DNA of 64,000 nucleotides from positions 2,790,001-2,854,000 of the forward strand of contig NZ_CP022736.1 of the NCBI RefSeq assembly GCF_002257565.1. The letters are read 5' to 3'. Below the pieces are notes generated by a model. The model was not told the DNA's origin, ran no database searches, and saw only the letters and a program-made list of their open reading frames with translations. The position numbers and the translations under genes are program-made. Shown here piece after piece: positions 27,059 to 36,152 of this stretch. The stretch comes from Herbaspirillum sp. meg3. GTDB taxonomy: Bacteria; Pseudomonadota; Gammaproteobacteria; Burkholderiales; Burkholderiaceae_D. Each line of letters begins with the position of its first letter. The stretch's first letter is position 1.

Positions 27059-27955
27059 TCATGTGGCGCTTTCCTGCGCCAAAAATGTAATCAGGCTGCG
27101 TACCCGTGCCGGCAGCAAACGTCCCGGCAGATGCAATGCGTAGACTTGTTCACCGAAGCCGACATCAACCCGCGTATCCGGATAGAGATCGACCAGACGC
27201 CCCGCCGCGATATCTTCACTGACAAAATAATCGGGCATCACCGCCATGCACAGCGAGCGTCTCACTGACTCGCGCACGACATCCAGGTCGTTCGATAGCA
27301 GCACCGGCTCGGTCGGACATTGCAGTTTCTTGCCAGCGTGCTGAATCAGCGGTTGCACGAATTGCCTGCTGCGTGCAAAGCCTGCCAGCGGAATCGCCTG
27401 AAGATCGCCGGCCGCCAACTCTGCAGCATACCGTCCGGCCAGATCGGGGCTGGCGCAGAGCTTCCATGAAATACCGAACAGCTTGCGGGCAACAACATTT
27501 TCCGGCAGTTGAGACGCCACACGAATCGCCAGATCGACAGGATCACTGGTGATATCAACGGCTTGTTCACTAAAACGCAAGTCGACCTGCACGCGGGGAT
27601 TGGCTTGCATATAGGACATCAGCAAAGGCTTGAGCCACACCGCGCCGAGCGCCAGCGGTGCGGAGATGCGCACCAATCCACTCGTATCTTCGTTGAGACC
27701 GTGCGCCAGCATGTTGGCATCCTTGAGGATGTCGGCCATGCGGTCGGCATGTGCCGCCAGCCGATAACCCGCCTCCGTCAGCCCGACCTTGCGCGTGGTG
27801 CGCATAAGCAACTGACAGCCCAGCCGGGTTTCTATGGCCTTGATGCGATGGCTCAGCGCCGACCGTGACAGGCTCAACGCCTTGGCCGCCTTGCTCAGGC
27901 TGCCGGCTTTGGCGACATGGCAAAAAATGATCAATGAATTGGCATCGAGGTTCAT
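27059..27955 (-). CDS. LysR-family transcriptional regulator
   Basis: A 298-residue LysR protein. The winged HTH is at 3-62 (SLSKAAKALSLSRSALSHRIKAIE) and the periplasmic-binding-protein-like effector domain spans about 88-295. It is divergent from the adjacent hydrolase gene and probably regulates it or itself. The ATG at 27955 is preferred over an in-frame codon at 28027, because the extra residues are non-conserved and the DNA there holds tandem repeats. The effector is unknown. Confidence 0.9.
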   Translation of the reverse strand: MNLDANSLIIFCHVAKAGSLSKAAKALSLSRSALSHRIKAIETRLGCQLLMRTTRKVGLTEAGYRLAAHADRMADILKDANMLAHGLNEDTSGLVRISAPLALGAVWLKPLLMSYMQANPRVQVDLRFSEQAVDITSDPVDLAIRVASQLPENVVARKLFGISWKLCASPDLAGRYAAELAAGDLQAIPLAGFARSRQFVQPLIQHAGKKLQCPTEPVLLSNDLDVVRESVRRSLCMAVMPDYFVSEDIAAGRLVDLYPDTRVDVGFGEQVYALHLPGRLLPARVRSLITFLAQESAT

Positions 27956-27972
27956 GGCGGCACGCTTTTTGA

Positions 27973-28011
27973 TGAATATATTGATTGAATATATTGATTG
28001 AATATATTGGT
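27973..28011. repeat. Three tandem 13-bp repeats TGAATATATTGAT
   Basis: Two exact copies (27973-27985, 27986-27998) and a third with two differences at its end (27999-28011), each containing the palindrome AATATATT. They lie 18 bp upstream of the LysR start and within the LysR/hydrolase divergent promoter. Likely a multi-site operator or promoter element. Confidence 0.85.
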
Positions 28012-28123
28012 GAATTAACTTCAACAAATTGATGAAGTCAGCATAGCTTATGCGAAACAGTTTCGCTTCCTACAATGAGGGTAAGACGTGGCTTATTTAT
28101 GGTGCCTCACTCAAACACACTTC

Positions 28124-29071
28124 ATGCAAATCGAATCCAACATCCACATCCCTGCCACCGACGGTTATTCACTAGGGGCAACGCTGTACTACGCTGATGA
28201 TTCACCACGTCCGGAACGGCTGGCGATCATCAACTGCGCCACCGGCGTCAAGGCGGCCTACTATGCGCGCTATGCCCGCTTTCTTGCGGATCATGGTTAC
28301 CTGGCGCTGACGTGGGACTATCGTGGCATCGGTGCTTCGCGGCCGGCCTCGTTGCGCAAGCTCAAAGCCGGCAAATTTGACTGGGGCAACAAGGACTTTG
28401 AGGGCATCCTGCAATGGGCTGCCAACAATTTTCCCGATAGTGAACTGCATGTCGTCGGCCACAGCATCGGCGGCGTCATGCCGGGTTATGCGCCCTCCTC
28501 CTGGCGCATTGACCGCATGCTCATTGTCGGCGCGCAGTTCGCCTATTGGTGCGACTACGCGCAAGCGTCAAGGCGAAAAATGTTCCTGAAATGGCATGTG
28601 GCGATGCCGCTGCTGACGACACTGCTCGGTTACTTTCCCGGTAGCGCACTGGGCTGGCTCGAGGATTTACCGGCAGGCGTAGCGTATGAATGGGCGTTTC
28701 GCCGTGCCCGGCTGGAACATCCGGATGCTGACCGTGTGCAGTACTTTCCTCTGCTTGGCTGCCCGACATTGGCCTACACGATCAGTGACGATCCGTTCGG
28801 CACGCCGGCTGCGGTGACACGCCTGCTCGACTATTACATCAACAGCGATCGCACCCTGGTCAGTCTGACGCCCGGCGATCTGCATCTGAAACAGATCGGT
28901 CACTTCTCCTTTTTTCATGACCGCTTTCGAGACAGTCTCTGGATGGAGACGCTGCAGTGGCTTGATAGCTGCCTGCACCGCCGGCGCGAACTGCAACACT
29001 GGCCCGCCGCGCGCGTCATGGAAGAAGCGAAGCAGATGGAAGACGCCGCCGATCAGGAGGATGCCGCCTGA
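28124..29071 (+). CDS. Alpha/beta hydrolase (lysophospholipase/S33-like)
   Basis: A 315-residue hydrolase. The nucleophile elbow GHSIGG has Ser114, and the strand before it (LALTWDYRGIGAS, residues 60-72) is typical of the family. The C-terminal histidine is probably in the KQIGHFSFFHD segment. The last 30 residues are charged and low complexity. The ATG at 28124 gives the conserved start, but an in-frame GTG at 28088 has a better site (GAGGG). The gene is divergent from a LysR regulator with 13-bp repeats between, so it is a likely target. Confidence 0.82.
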   Translation: MQIESNIHIPATDGYSLGATLYYADDSPRPERLAIINCATGVKAAYYARYARFLADHGYLALTWDYRGIGASRPASLRKLKAGKFDWGNKDFEGILQWAANNFPDSELHVVGHSIGGVMPGYAPSSWRIDRMLIVGAQFAYWCDYAQASRRKMFLKWHVAMPLLTTLLGYFPGSALGWLEDLPAGVAYEWAFRRARLEHPDADRVQYFPLLGCPTLAYTISDDPFGTPAAVTRLLDYYINSDRTLVSLTPGDLHLKQIGHFSFFHDRFRDSLWMETLQWLDSCLHRRRELQHWPAARVMEEAKQMEDAADQEDAA

Positions 29072-29110
29072 TACGGCGAACACCCCCAAATTTACTGACG
29101 GCTCGTGGTC

Positions 29111-29146
29111 AGCTTTGGATTCAGCTTTGGATTCAGCTTTGGATTC
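29111..29146. repeat. Three tandem 12-bp repeats AGCTTTGGATTC
   Basis: Three exact copies with no mismatch (29111-29122, 29123-29134, 29135-29146), followed by a partial AGCTT. They sit between convergent hydrolase and DMT genes, and the third covers part of the DMT stop codon. This is a site where copy number could vary. Confidence 0.9.
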
Positions 29147-30056
29147 AGCTTGTGGTCGCCGATGCGCGTCGCTCCGGCAATGCGCCAATGGCAATACCGA
29201 TAATAATCAGCGCCATCGAGGCCACCAGACTGAACTCCAGCTGCTCACCCAGCGCCAGCGACGAACACACAATGCCGAACACCGGCACGCCTAACAGGCC
29301 CAGTGAAGTCGTCATCGCCGGCAACGCCTGATTCACCTTGTTGATCGCCCAGTAGGCAATCGCAATACCGAAGGTTGCACTGTAGAGCTGCAGGCCGATC
29401 ACCTGCGCACTCCAATCGACCTGCGGCGGACCTTCGAACAGCCAAGCGCACGGTACCAGCACGCAGCTTGCCGTCAACGCCTGCCATACCAGCAAATCGA
29501 AAGGCTGGCCGATCCAGCGGTGACCGCGCACGTACAGAATGCTCGCAGCCCAGAACATCGCGCCCAGCAAGATCAGTCCGTTACCGAGTACCGACGCCTG
29601 ATTGCCCCAATCGAACGCCAGCGGGTTAAAAATCAGTACCAGTCCCAGCAACCCGAACACCGTTCCGATAGCACGCCGCATCGTAAATGCCTCGCCCAAA
29701 AACAAGCGCGCACAGGGAGCCACCCACATTGGGGTGGTGTAAGCCAGCACGACAGAACGCCCCGCCGCGACATGCTGCATGCCGACATTGCCGAGAATGG
29801 AGTACGCCGTCATGTGCAGCAAACCGACGCTGAACACTACCGGCAGATCTCCACGCTGCGGCAAGATCAGCCGACCACGCGCAAGGCACAAGATCAACAA
29901 CACCACGGTGCCGATACATGAACGTATGGCGGTCGACCAGATCGGCGACATGTAATGCAGGATGGCTTTATTGACCGGCCAGGTTGTACCCCAGATGATG
30001 ACAACCACGCCGAGCAACAGGATCGCCTGGCGGGATGACAAGCTTGATTCGCGCAT
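29145..30056 (-). CDS. DMT-family (EamA) permease
   Basis: A drug/metabolite transporter of 303 residues with ten predicted helices in two EamA repeats (about 13-140 and 160-290). The first helix pair starts ILLLGVVVIIWGTTWPVNKAI, which is typical. It should export amino acids, metabolites or drugs; the substrate is not predictable. It is on the minus strand and followed downstream by tandem 12-bp repeats. The neighbouring acetyltransferase and MocR regulator suggest a detoxification or amino acid export unit. Confidence 0.9.
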   Translation of the reverse strand: MRESSLSSRQAILLLGVVVIIWGTTWPVNKAILHYMSPIWSTAIRSCIGTVVLLILCLARGRLILPQRGDLPVVFSVGLLHMTAYSILGNVGMQHVAAGRSVVLAYTTPMWVAPCARLFLGEAFTMRRAIGTVFGLLGLVLIFNPLAFDWGNQASVLGNGLILLGAMFWAASILYVRGHRWIGQPFDLLVWQALTASCVLVPCAWLFEGPPQVDWSAQVIGLQLYSATFGIAIAYWAINKVNQALPAMTTSLGLLGVPVFGIVCSSLALGEQLEFSLVASMALIIIGIAIGALPERRASATTS

Positions 30057-30098
30057 ATTTTCTTTGTTATTTCATTTCGGGCAACACGGAAGACGCAA

Positions 30099-30863
30099 TT
30101 ATGCGGCAGTTTTTTCAGTACCGCTGCCGGCCTGGCGATGACGCGCCATCAACGTGCCCAGACTGTCGCGCTGGGAGCCTTGGGCATCGAAGTTATCCGG
30201 ATCGAGCCAGTGCTCGAACGCGCTTTTGACCTGCGGCCATTCGCCGTCCGTGATGGAAAACCATGCCGTGTCACGGCTGCGATTCTTGTACACCACCGCA
30301 TTTCGGAAGATGCCTTCAAAGGTGAAACCATAACGCAGCGCGGCTGCACGTGATGGTGCGTTGAGGCTGTCGCACTTCCATTCATAGCGGCGGTAACCCA
30401 ACTCGTCGAATGCGCGGCGCATCATCAGAAACATCGCCTCGGTGGCGGCCCGTGTGCGCTGCAGACGCGGCGAAAAATTGATGTTGCCCACTTCAATGGC
30501 GCCGAAGTTCGGATCCATGCGCATGAACGACGCTACGCCTACCGCGCGGTCGCTCTCCAGATCAACGATGGCGTGCATCATGGGATCTTTGCTGACACTC
30601 ATCTTTTCAACCCATTCGCGATACTCAGCAAAACTGGACGGTGGATTGGCAAACAGATACGTAAAGTTCTTGCCGCCTGCATCGTCGCCATTGGCCTCAA
30701 ACAACTGCTCCGCATGCAGCTCAGGCTTGATTGGCTCGACACGGCAATAGCGGCCGACCATAGGTACCGACGGCGGCAACTGGCGGGGCGTCCAGTCGAT
30801 CAACGGCAGGCCGACCGGCTGGCCGAATTCGTTACAGGCGTGAAGAGCGGTAGATGTTGTCAT
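30099..30863 (-). CDS. GNAT-family acetyltransferase (RimJ/RimL-like)
   Basis: A 254-residue GNAT acetyltransferase of the RimJ-like class with an N-terminal extension of about 35 residues. The core runs from RVEPIKPELHAEQLFEA to LGYRRYEWKCDSLNAPSRAAALRYGFTFEGIFRNAVVYKNRSRDTAWFS; the pantetheine-binding part is weakly conserved (RLQRTRAATEAMFLM). It may acetylate N-termini, amino acids or toxic amines. It lies just upstream of the DMT gene in the same direction (43-bp gap) and is divergent from the MocR gene. Confidence 0.87.
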   Translation of the reverse strand: MTTSTALHACNEFGQPVGLPLIDWTPRQLPPSVPMVGRYCRVEPIKPELHAEQLFEANGDDAGGKNFTYLFANPPSSFAEYREWVEKMSVSKDPMMHAIVDLESDRAVGVASFMRMDPNFGAIEVGNINFSPRLQRTRAATEAMFLMMRRAFDELGYRRYEWKCDSLNAPSRAAALRYGFTFEGIFRNAVVYKNRSRDTAWFSITDGEWPQVKSAFEHWLDPDNFDAQGSQRDSLGTLMARHRQAGSGTEKTAA

Positions 30864-31023
30864 AGGTGATGGAGACGCTGCGCAGGAAATAGAAGAGTTG
30901 GAAATAAGGAAAACGAACGATCAAATTGTTGAATTAATCCGCACGAATCTGCACTGGAGCCCACAGATTAATGATAAATTTGGTCTTCCAAAAGAGCCAA
31001 TAATCAGTATTTTTAGCAAACCA

Positions 31024-32529
31024 ATGCAAAACAACCTGCACACCTCCCCTTTCCCTTTCGACCCCACAGGGATGCACCTCGCTCCCGGCAAGGGATTGGC
31101 GGTGCAGCTGTATCAGAGCCTGCGCGACCGCATACTTGATGGCCAGATTGACCGCCAGGCCAAGCTGCCGACCACGCGCGAACTGGCACAGGCACTCAAG
31201 GTTTCTCGTACAACGGTCGTGCGCGCCTACGATCAGCTATATGCCGAGGGCTACATCAGCGCGCGTGTCGGCGATGGCACTTATGTCTCCGCGCCTGCCA
31301 CCGACATTCCCAAAACGCCGACACCCGTGAAGGCCGATATCAAGCCGCGCCTGTCCGCGCTGGGACAACGTGTCGCCACGCATGCAAAACTCCTGCCGCA
31401 GCCCGGTAAGCCACGTGCGTTCCGTCTCGGCGTACCCGCGCTGGATTTGTTTCCTGGCGACGTGTGGACGCGGCTACAAGCGGATTTCTGGCGGCGTACG
31501 CCGGAGAGCCATATCGGTTACAGCGACCCGGCCGGAGATCCACAACTGCGCGAAATGCTGGCAGGTTATCTGCGCAATGCGCGCGGCCTCGTGTGCGACC
31601 CGGATCAGATCATCATCACCGCCGGCACTCAACAGGCGCTGTTCATGTGTGCCCAGTTGCTGCTCAACCCCGGCGATCTGGCGGCGATGGAAAATCCTGG
31701 CTATCCGCGCGCAGCATCAGCATTGACCCTGACGGGCGGCAAAGTCGTCGGCATCGGCGTTGATGCCGAAGGCCTGATTGCACAAGAGCTGCACGCACAT
31801 CGCGACATCCGCCTGACCTATGTCACGCCCTCGCATCAGTATCCCAGCGGGGTAACGCTATCGCTGGCGCGCCGGCTGGAATTACTTGCCTGGGCAGAAG
31901 CCAATCAGAGTTACATCCTCGAAGATGACTACGACGGCGAGTATCGCTACAGCGGCACGCCGCTGGCCTTGCTGGCATCACTGGATCGCAGCGGACGCGT
32001 GCTGTACATGGGCACGTTTTCCAAGATCGCCTTCCCCGGCTTGCGGCTGGGTTATATCGTGGCGCCGCCGGCGTTGGCGAACACGCTGATCAATCTGCGC
32101 ATGCAATACGACCGTCACTCGTCCGTATCCGAACAAGCGGTGATGGCGGAATTCATCGCACAGGGGCATTTTCAGCGCCACGTGCGCCGCATGCGTCGCG
32201 CCAGCCGGGCACGCCGAGACGCGATGACCGAAGCCTGGGATCGCATCCGGCCGGGCGGCCTTGTTTTGCCGCAGATTGATGCCGGTTTGCATTGCACGGT
32301 GCGCCTGCCTTCGGTCGCGCAACAAGAAGACATGATTGAAAAAGCGGCGCGCGCAGGGGTGGAAATCGATGCGTTGACGCGCTTCTGGCTTCCCGATGTC
32401 GTGAATCAGGACAACGCCGACAACAGCGCCGACAACAGCGCCGGGCTTGTCATGGGCTTTGGCGGCGCCGATGAGGCCGCGATTGTCGACGCAATTAAAG
32501 CGCTGGCAAAAGCGTGGCGTGGATGTTGA
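31024..32529 (+). CDS. MocR-family (GntR-aminotransferase) regulator
   Basis: A 501-residue fusion of an N-terminal winged HTH of GntR type (residues about 22-92, TTRELAQALKVSRTTVVRAYDQL) to a class I aminotransferase-like domain. The PLP lysine is K334 in MGTFSKIAFPGLRLGY. MocR proteins sense PLP and substrate amino acids. An in-frame TTG at 30898 would add 42 residues; I prefer the ATG at 31024 because family members start just before the HTH, though no strong ribosome site precedes it. It is divergent from GNAT and DMT genes, which it probably controls. An acidic low-complexity stretch (DNADNSADNSAG) occurs near the C-terminus. Confidence 0.87.
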   Translation: MQNNLHTSPFPFDPTGMHLAPGKGLAVQLYQSLRDRILDGQIDRQAKLPTTRELAQALKVSRTTVVRAYDQLYAEGYISARVGDGTYVSAPATDIPKTPTPVKADIKPRLSALGQRVATHAKLLPQPGKPRAFRLGVPALDLFPGDVWTRLQADFWRRTPESHIGYSDPAGDPQLREMLAGYLRNARGLVCDPDQIIITAGTQQALFMCAQLLLNPGDLAAMENPGYPRAASALTLTGGKVVGIGVDAEGLIAQELHAHRDIRLTYVTPSHQYPSGVTLSLARRLELLAWAEANQSYILEDDYDGEYRYSGTPLALLASLDRSGRVLYMGTFSKIAFPGLRLGYIVAPPALANTLINLRMQYDRHSSVSEQAVMAEFIAQGHFQRHVRRMRRASRARRDAMTEAWDRIRPGGLVLPQIDAGLHCTVRLPSVAQQEDMIEKAARAGVEIDALTRFWLPDVVNQDNADNSADNSAGLVMGFGGADEAAIVDAIKALAKAWRGC

Positions 32530-32578
32530 AGCCAAGGCTGACGAAAACGACGCAAAAACCAAAGGGCGGACATAACAC

Positions 32579-33325
32579 ATGGATTCAACGATTCTGATCA
32601 TCGCCGTCGGCGCGATGGTTGCCGGCTTCGTTCAGGGCTTGTCGGGATTTGCTTTCGGACTAGTGGCCATGTCCTTCTGGGTCTGGACTATTGATCCGAT
32701 GGTGGCGGCCGCACTGGTGGTGTTTGGCTCGTTGCTGGGACAAGTACTGGCGGTGTTTTCAGTGCGGCGCGGGTTCAAGCTGGAACGTTTGCTGCCATTT
32801 GTGCTGGGCGGCCTGATCGGGATCCCGATCGGCGTGTTCATTTTGCCTCTGCTCAACGCCAACATGTTCAAGCTGTTTCTGGGCGTCTTTCTGGCGATCT
32901 GGTGTCCAACAATGTTGTTGATTCCCAGAATGCCGCCCGTCAAATTCGGCGGACGCGCCGCCGATGGCGTGATCGGTGTCATGGGAGGCATCATGGGCGG
33001 TATCGGTGGATTCAGCGGTGTCATTCCTACGCTGTGGTGCAATCTGCGCCGGCTGGACAAGGACGAGCAACGGTCCGTGATCCAGAACTTCAACCTGAGC
33101 ATGCAGGTTGTCACTCTGGCGATTTATATTTTCAGCGGCATTGTTACGCGCAAGATGTTGCCGATGTTCGGCATCGTCGCGCCGGCGATGTTGATTCCAA
33201 CGCTGTTGGGAACCCGTCTCTATCTCGGTATCAGTGAAGCCACCTTTCGCAAGATCGTCTTGAGTCTGTTGACCTTGTCGGGCTTTGCGCTACTCGTCTC
33301 GTCGATCCCGAAATTGCTTGCCTGA
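32579..33325 (+). CDS. TauE/SafE-family membrane transporter
   Basis: A 248-residue permease with about eight transmembrane helices. The first helix contains GFVQGLSGFAFGLV and the second half repeats the fold with GGIMGGIGGFSGV, the pattern of TauE/SafE proteins. Members move sulfite, sulfoacetate or other organic anions. The start codon lies 49 bp after the MocR gene, so it is probably read on the same transcript. The substrate is not certain. Confidence 0.86.
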   Translation: MDSTILIIAVGAMVAGFVQGLSGFAFGLVAMSFWVWTIDPMVAAALVVFGSLLGQVLAVFSVRRGFKLERLLPFVLGGLIGIPIGVFILPLLNANMFKLFLGVFLAIWCPTMLLIPRMPPVKFGGRAADGVIGVMGGIMGGIGGFSGVIPTLWCNLRRLDKDEQRSVIQNFNLSMQVVTLAIYIFSGIVTRKMLPMFGIVAPAMLIPTLLGTRLYLGISEATFRKIVLSLLTLSGFALLVSSIPKLLA

Positions 33326-33357
33326 TATCAGCGCAGGTCAGCGCAGGTCAGATTAGA

Positions 33358-34098
33358 TCAGCGCGCCAGCAATCCGGCAAAGACCGGAATCAGCCATGGC
33401 GCCAGAAAAGCCGTCAGCACACCGTTAAGTCCCATGCCGAGACCGGCGAAAGCACCCATCTCCGGGCTTACCTGAAAGGCGCGCGCCGTACCAATGCCGT
33501 GCGAGGTCACACCGAGCGCGAAACCGCGCACTTCGGCAGAATCAATACGCATGCGATTGAACAGGAAGCGCGCAGCAATCGCGCCGAAGATCCCGGTACT
33601 GATCACCAGCACCGCTGTCAATGCAGGCAGGCCCCCGAGCTTTTCCGCAACACCCATGGCGATTGGAGTCGTAGCGGACTTGGGTCCGATGGACACCGCC
33701 AGTTGGTACGATCCACCCAGCAACACGGTCAAGGTCACTGCCGAGACAATCGCGGTCGCAGAACCGGCCAGCAACCCGCACAGCAAAGGTAAAAAGGAAC
33801 GGCGCAAACGCGGCAACTGGCGCGCCAGCGGAATCGCCAGTGCAACGGTCGCAGGCCCAAGCAGGAAGTGAACAAACTGAGCACCGGCGAAGTATTCACT
33901 GTATGGCATGCCGCTTATCAGCAGCACAGTACTGACCAGCGCGATGGCGATCGCCACGGGATTGGCCAGCGGAGAAAACTTGCAGCGGCCGTAGATCCAG
34001 TATGCGACAACATACGCGCACAAAGTCAACGTCAACCCCAGCAGCGGCGAGGCCGACAGATACACCCAGATCAGACCGAATGGCGGCAGCTCACGCAT
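33358..34098 (-). CDS. lrgB: LrgB/CidB-family membrane protein
   Basis: A 246-residue multi-pass membrane protein of the LrgB family (antiholin-like partner). The C-terminal signature KSATTPIAMGVAEKLGG and RGFALGVTSHGIGTARAF are characteristic. With LrgA it forms a membrane system linked to murein hydrolase control in Gram-positives and pyruvate or metabolite transport in others. Its start overlaps the lrgA stop by 8 bp, so the two are coupled. Confidence 0.9.
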   Translation of the reverse strand: MRELPPFGLIWVYLSASPLLGLTLTLCAYVVAYWIYGRCKFSPLANPVAIAIALVSTVLLISGMPYSEYFAGAQFVHFLLGPATVALAIPLARQLPRLRRSFLPLLCGLLAGSATAIVSAVTLTVLLGGSYQLAVSIGPKSATTPIAMGVAEKLGGLPALTAVLVISTGIFGAIAARFLFNRMRIDSAEVRGFALGVTSHGIGTARAFQVSPEMGAFAGLGMGLNGVLTAFLAPWLIPVFAGLLAR

Positions 34099-34486
34099 GA
34101 TCGTCCTCCTTGCCTTCGTCCGGCTTGCCAAGCAAAGCTTCTCGTCGTTTCTGCCAGTTCATGACAGCACGGGTGACGGTGGCAGTCACAGCCAGCGTCA
34201 GCAAGGTACTGACCGCGACCGCCAGAATGACCGTTATCCAGTGTCCTTTCACCTGCCCGGCAGCGGCGACGATGCCGACACCGGCCGGCACAAACAGCAG
34301 GGACAGATGCCGCAGCAGCTCGGAAGCCGTCGCTTCGACTTTCTCCAGCAAAGGCGGATACGCCACCAGGCTGAAAAACAGCAGCAGCATACCGACGACG
34401 GGACCGGGAATCGGGAGTTTCAGGGCGAAAGTAATGCCTTCGCCGAGACATTGGAAGACCAGCAGGGTCGCGAAACTGGCAAGCAT
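34091..34486 (-). CDS. lrgA: LrgA/CidA-family membrane protein
   Basis: A 131-residue protein with four predicted helices (about 4-24, 29-48, 62-84 and 90-112). The motif LKLPIPGPVVGMLLLFF is the LrgA/CidA hallmark. It is the first gene of the lrgAB pair and overlaps lrgB by 8 bp. Function in Gram-negatives is less clear; the pair may export pyruvate or modulate autolysis. Confidence 0.9.
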   Translation of the reverse strand: MLASFATLLVFQCLGEGITFALKLPIPGPVVGMLLLFFSLVAYPPLLEKVEATASELLRHLSLLFVPAGVGIVAAAGQVKGHWITVILAVAVSTLLTLAVTATVTRAVMNWQKRREALLGKPDEGKEDDHA

Positions 34487-34514
34487 TTCACTTCCCTTTG
34501 GCAGATGTGATCAA

Positions 34515-34994
34515 TCAGGACAGCTTGGCTTCTTCGAAACGCTGCGACAGCTCCGCACGCAGCTTCTTGCGCAGCTTGGCGGCTTCGAAGCGACGCTTTT
34601 CCTCTGCTGTGAACGGGCGCAGCGATGGCACCGCCACCGGCTTGCGTTCCCCGTCAACCGCCACCATGGTGAAGAAACAGCTGTTCACATGACGCACTTC
34701 TTGAGTACGAATATTCTCGGCCACCACTTTAATGCCGACTTCCATTGATGACGTACCGGTGTGATTGACGCTGGCCAGAAAGCTGACCAGTTCGCCGACG
34801 TGGATAGGCTGGCGAAACATCACCTGATCCACGCTCAGCGTCACCACGTATTGACCGGCGTAACGGCTGGCGCAAGCGTAAGCGACCTGATCGAGGAATT
34901 TGAGAATGGTGCCGCCGTGCACGTTGCCCGAAAAATTGGCCATGTCTGGCGTCATCAGAACGGTCATGGTGAGTTGGTGAGATGGCATGTCCAT
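34515..34994 (-). CDS. Acyl-CoA thioesterase, hotdog fold (YciA/BFIT-like)
   Basis: A 159-residue cytoplasmic thioesterase of the YciA/Acot group. The catalytic-loop segment NFSGNVHGGTILKFLDQVAY is well conserved (residues about 20-39), followed by VTLSVDQVMFRQPIHVGELV. The C-terminal 30 residues are charged and helical. It hydrolyses acyl-CoAs, possibly short to medium chain. The ATG at 34994 (MDMPSHQL) is preferred over longer starts at 35171 that add a non-conserved leader. Monocistronic, lying next to lrgA on the same strand. Confidence 0.88.
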   Translation of the reverse strand: MDMPSHQLTMTVLMTPDMANFSGNVHGGTILKFLDQVAYACASRYAGQYVVTLSVDQVMFRQPIHVGELVSFLASVNHTGTSSMEVGIKVVAENIRTQEVRHVNSCFFTMVAVDGERKPVAVPSLRPFTAEEKRRFEAAKLRKKLRAELSQRFEEAKLS

Positions 34995-35234
34995 GGTGCG
35001 CGGCTTTCTCTTTTTTGTTGAATTCAAGTGATATGCTTCATTTACGTCGCACTGCCGGCTAACTTGAAGCAATTCCGGAGCCTGAATTCTGAATTTTGGC
35101 TCGTATTGTCTTCCGATGCAGCGCAACAAAGCGGAAAGCCTAACTGGAATAATCCTGTCAGGCAAGCCCAAAGCTAAGCAAGTTTCTGGCCTTGTCGCGC
35201 TCTTACCGCCCCTCCCGGCTTATCTGTACGCTGC

Positions 35235-36152
35235 TCAGCCCGCTTTTGAGAAGTGGGCATCCGCATTGCGCAGGAACTTGTCGACCGAGGCCGTGATGGC
35301 TTCCGGCGACCAGCCGGCCATATGCGGCGTCAGCACCACGTTCTTGAATTCGAGCAATTCCACCGGCGGCTTGGGTTCGCTTTCATAGACGTCCAACCCT
35401 GCGCCGCCAAGTTCACCCTTGCGCAACGCCTCCGCCAACGCTGCCGTGTCGACCACACTGCCACGCGAAATGTTGACCAGAAAGCCTTTCGGCCCCAGTG
35501 CCTGCAACTCGCGCGCGCCAATCAGATGCCGGGTGGCCGCGCCGCCCGGCGTGGCAATGACCAAGACGTCGCACCAGCTTGCCAACTGCGGCACGCTTTC
35601 AAAATACCGGTAATCGACATCGTCCCGGCGTGACCGGTTGAAATAGCCGATCTCCATGTCGAAGGCAGCCGCCCGGCGCGCGATTTTTTTGCCAATGGTG
35701 CCCAGCCCAGCCACTCCCAGGCGTTTGCCTGCAAGCTGCGGCGGAAGGACCAAGGCCTCGCGCCAGATACCACCGCGGCACGCGATGTCGAGCTGGGGAA
35801 TATTGCGCATCACGGCCAGCACCAGGCCCATCGCGTGATCTGCGACGCAATCGTCATTGGTGCCCGCACCGGTAGCGACCTTGATGCCGCGCTTCTCGGC
35901 ATGTGCACTGTCGATGTTCTCAAAACCGGCGCCGAGAGCGCAGACCAGCTCCAGCTGGCTCAGGATATCCATCTCGGCCGCAGTGAGTCCGGTCGAGCCA
36001 TTGGTGAGCACCACTTTGACGTCTTTGGCGACACCGGAAACAGCGGCATCACGAGTCTGCTTGTCGGGCGCATAGAGGATCTCGAAGGCACCGCCGATGG
36101 TGGCTTTGCTTTGTTCGGAAAGATGAATAAGGACCAGGAGTTGAGGTTTCAT
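35235..36152 (-). CDS. D-2-hydroxyacid dehydrogenase (glyoxylate/hydroxypyruvate reductase-like)
   Basis: A 305-residue NAD(P)-dependent 2-hydroxyacid dehydrogenase. The Rossmann motif is GLGTIG (149-154). The catalytic set is Arg230 (NISRGSVVD), Glu259 and His277 (PHMAGW). It reduces glyoxylate, hydroxypyruvate or a related 2-oxoacid in the cytoplasm. Phenotype and substrate are not clear from sequence. It is transcribed alone and divergent from mgtC, with a 455-bp gap. Confidence 0.9.
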   Translation of the reverse strand: MKPQLLVLIHLSEQSKATIGGAFEILYAPDKQTRDAAVSGVAKDVKVVLTNGSTGLTAAEMDILSQLELVCALGAGFENIDSAHAEKRGIKVATGAGTNDDCVADHAMGLVLAVMRNIPQLDIACRGGIWREALVLPPQLAGKRLGVAGLGTIGKKIARRAAAFDMEIGYFNRSRRDDVDYRYFESVPQLASWCDVLVIATPGGAATRHLIGARELQALGPKGFLVNISRGSVVDTAALAEALRKGELGGAGLDVYESEPKPPVELLEFKNVVLTPHMAGWSPEAITASVDKFLRNADAHFSKAG

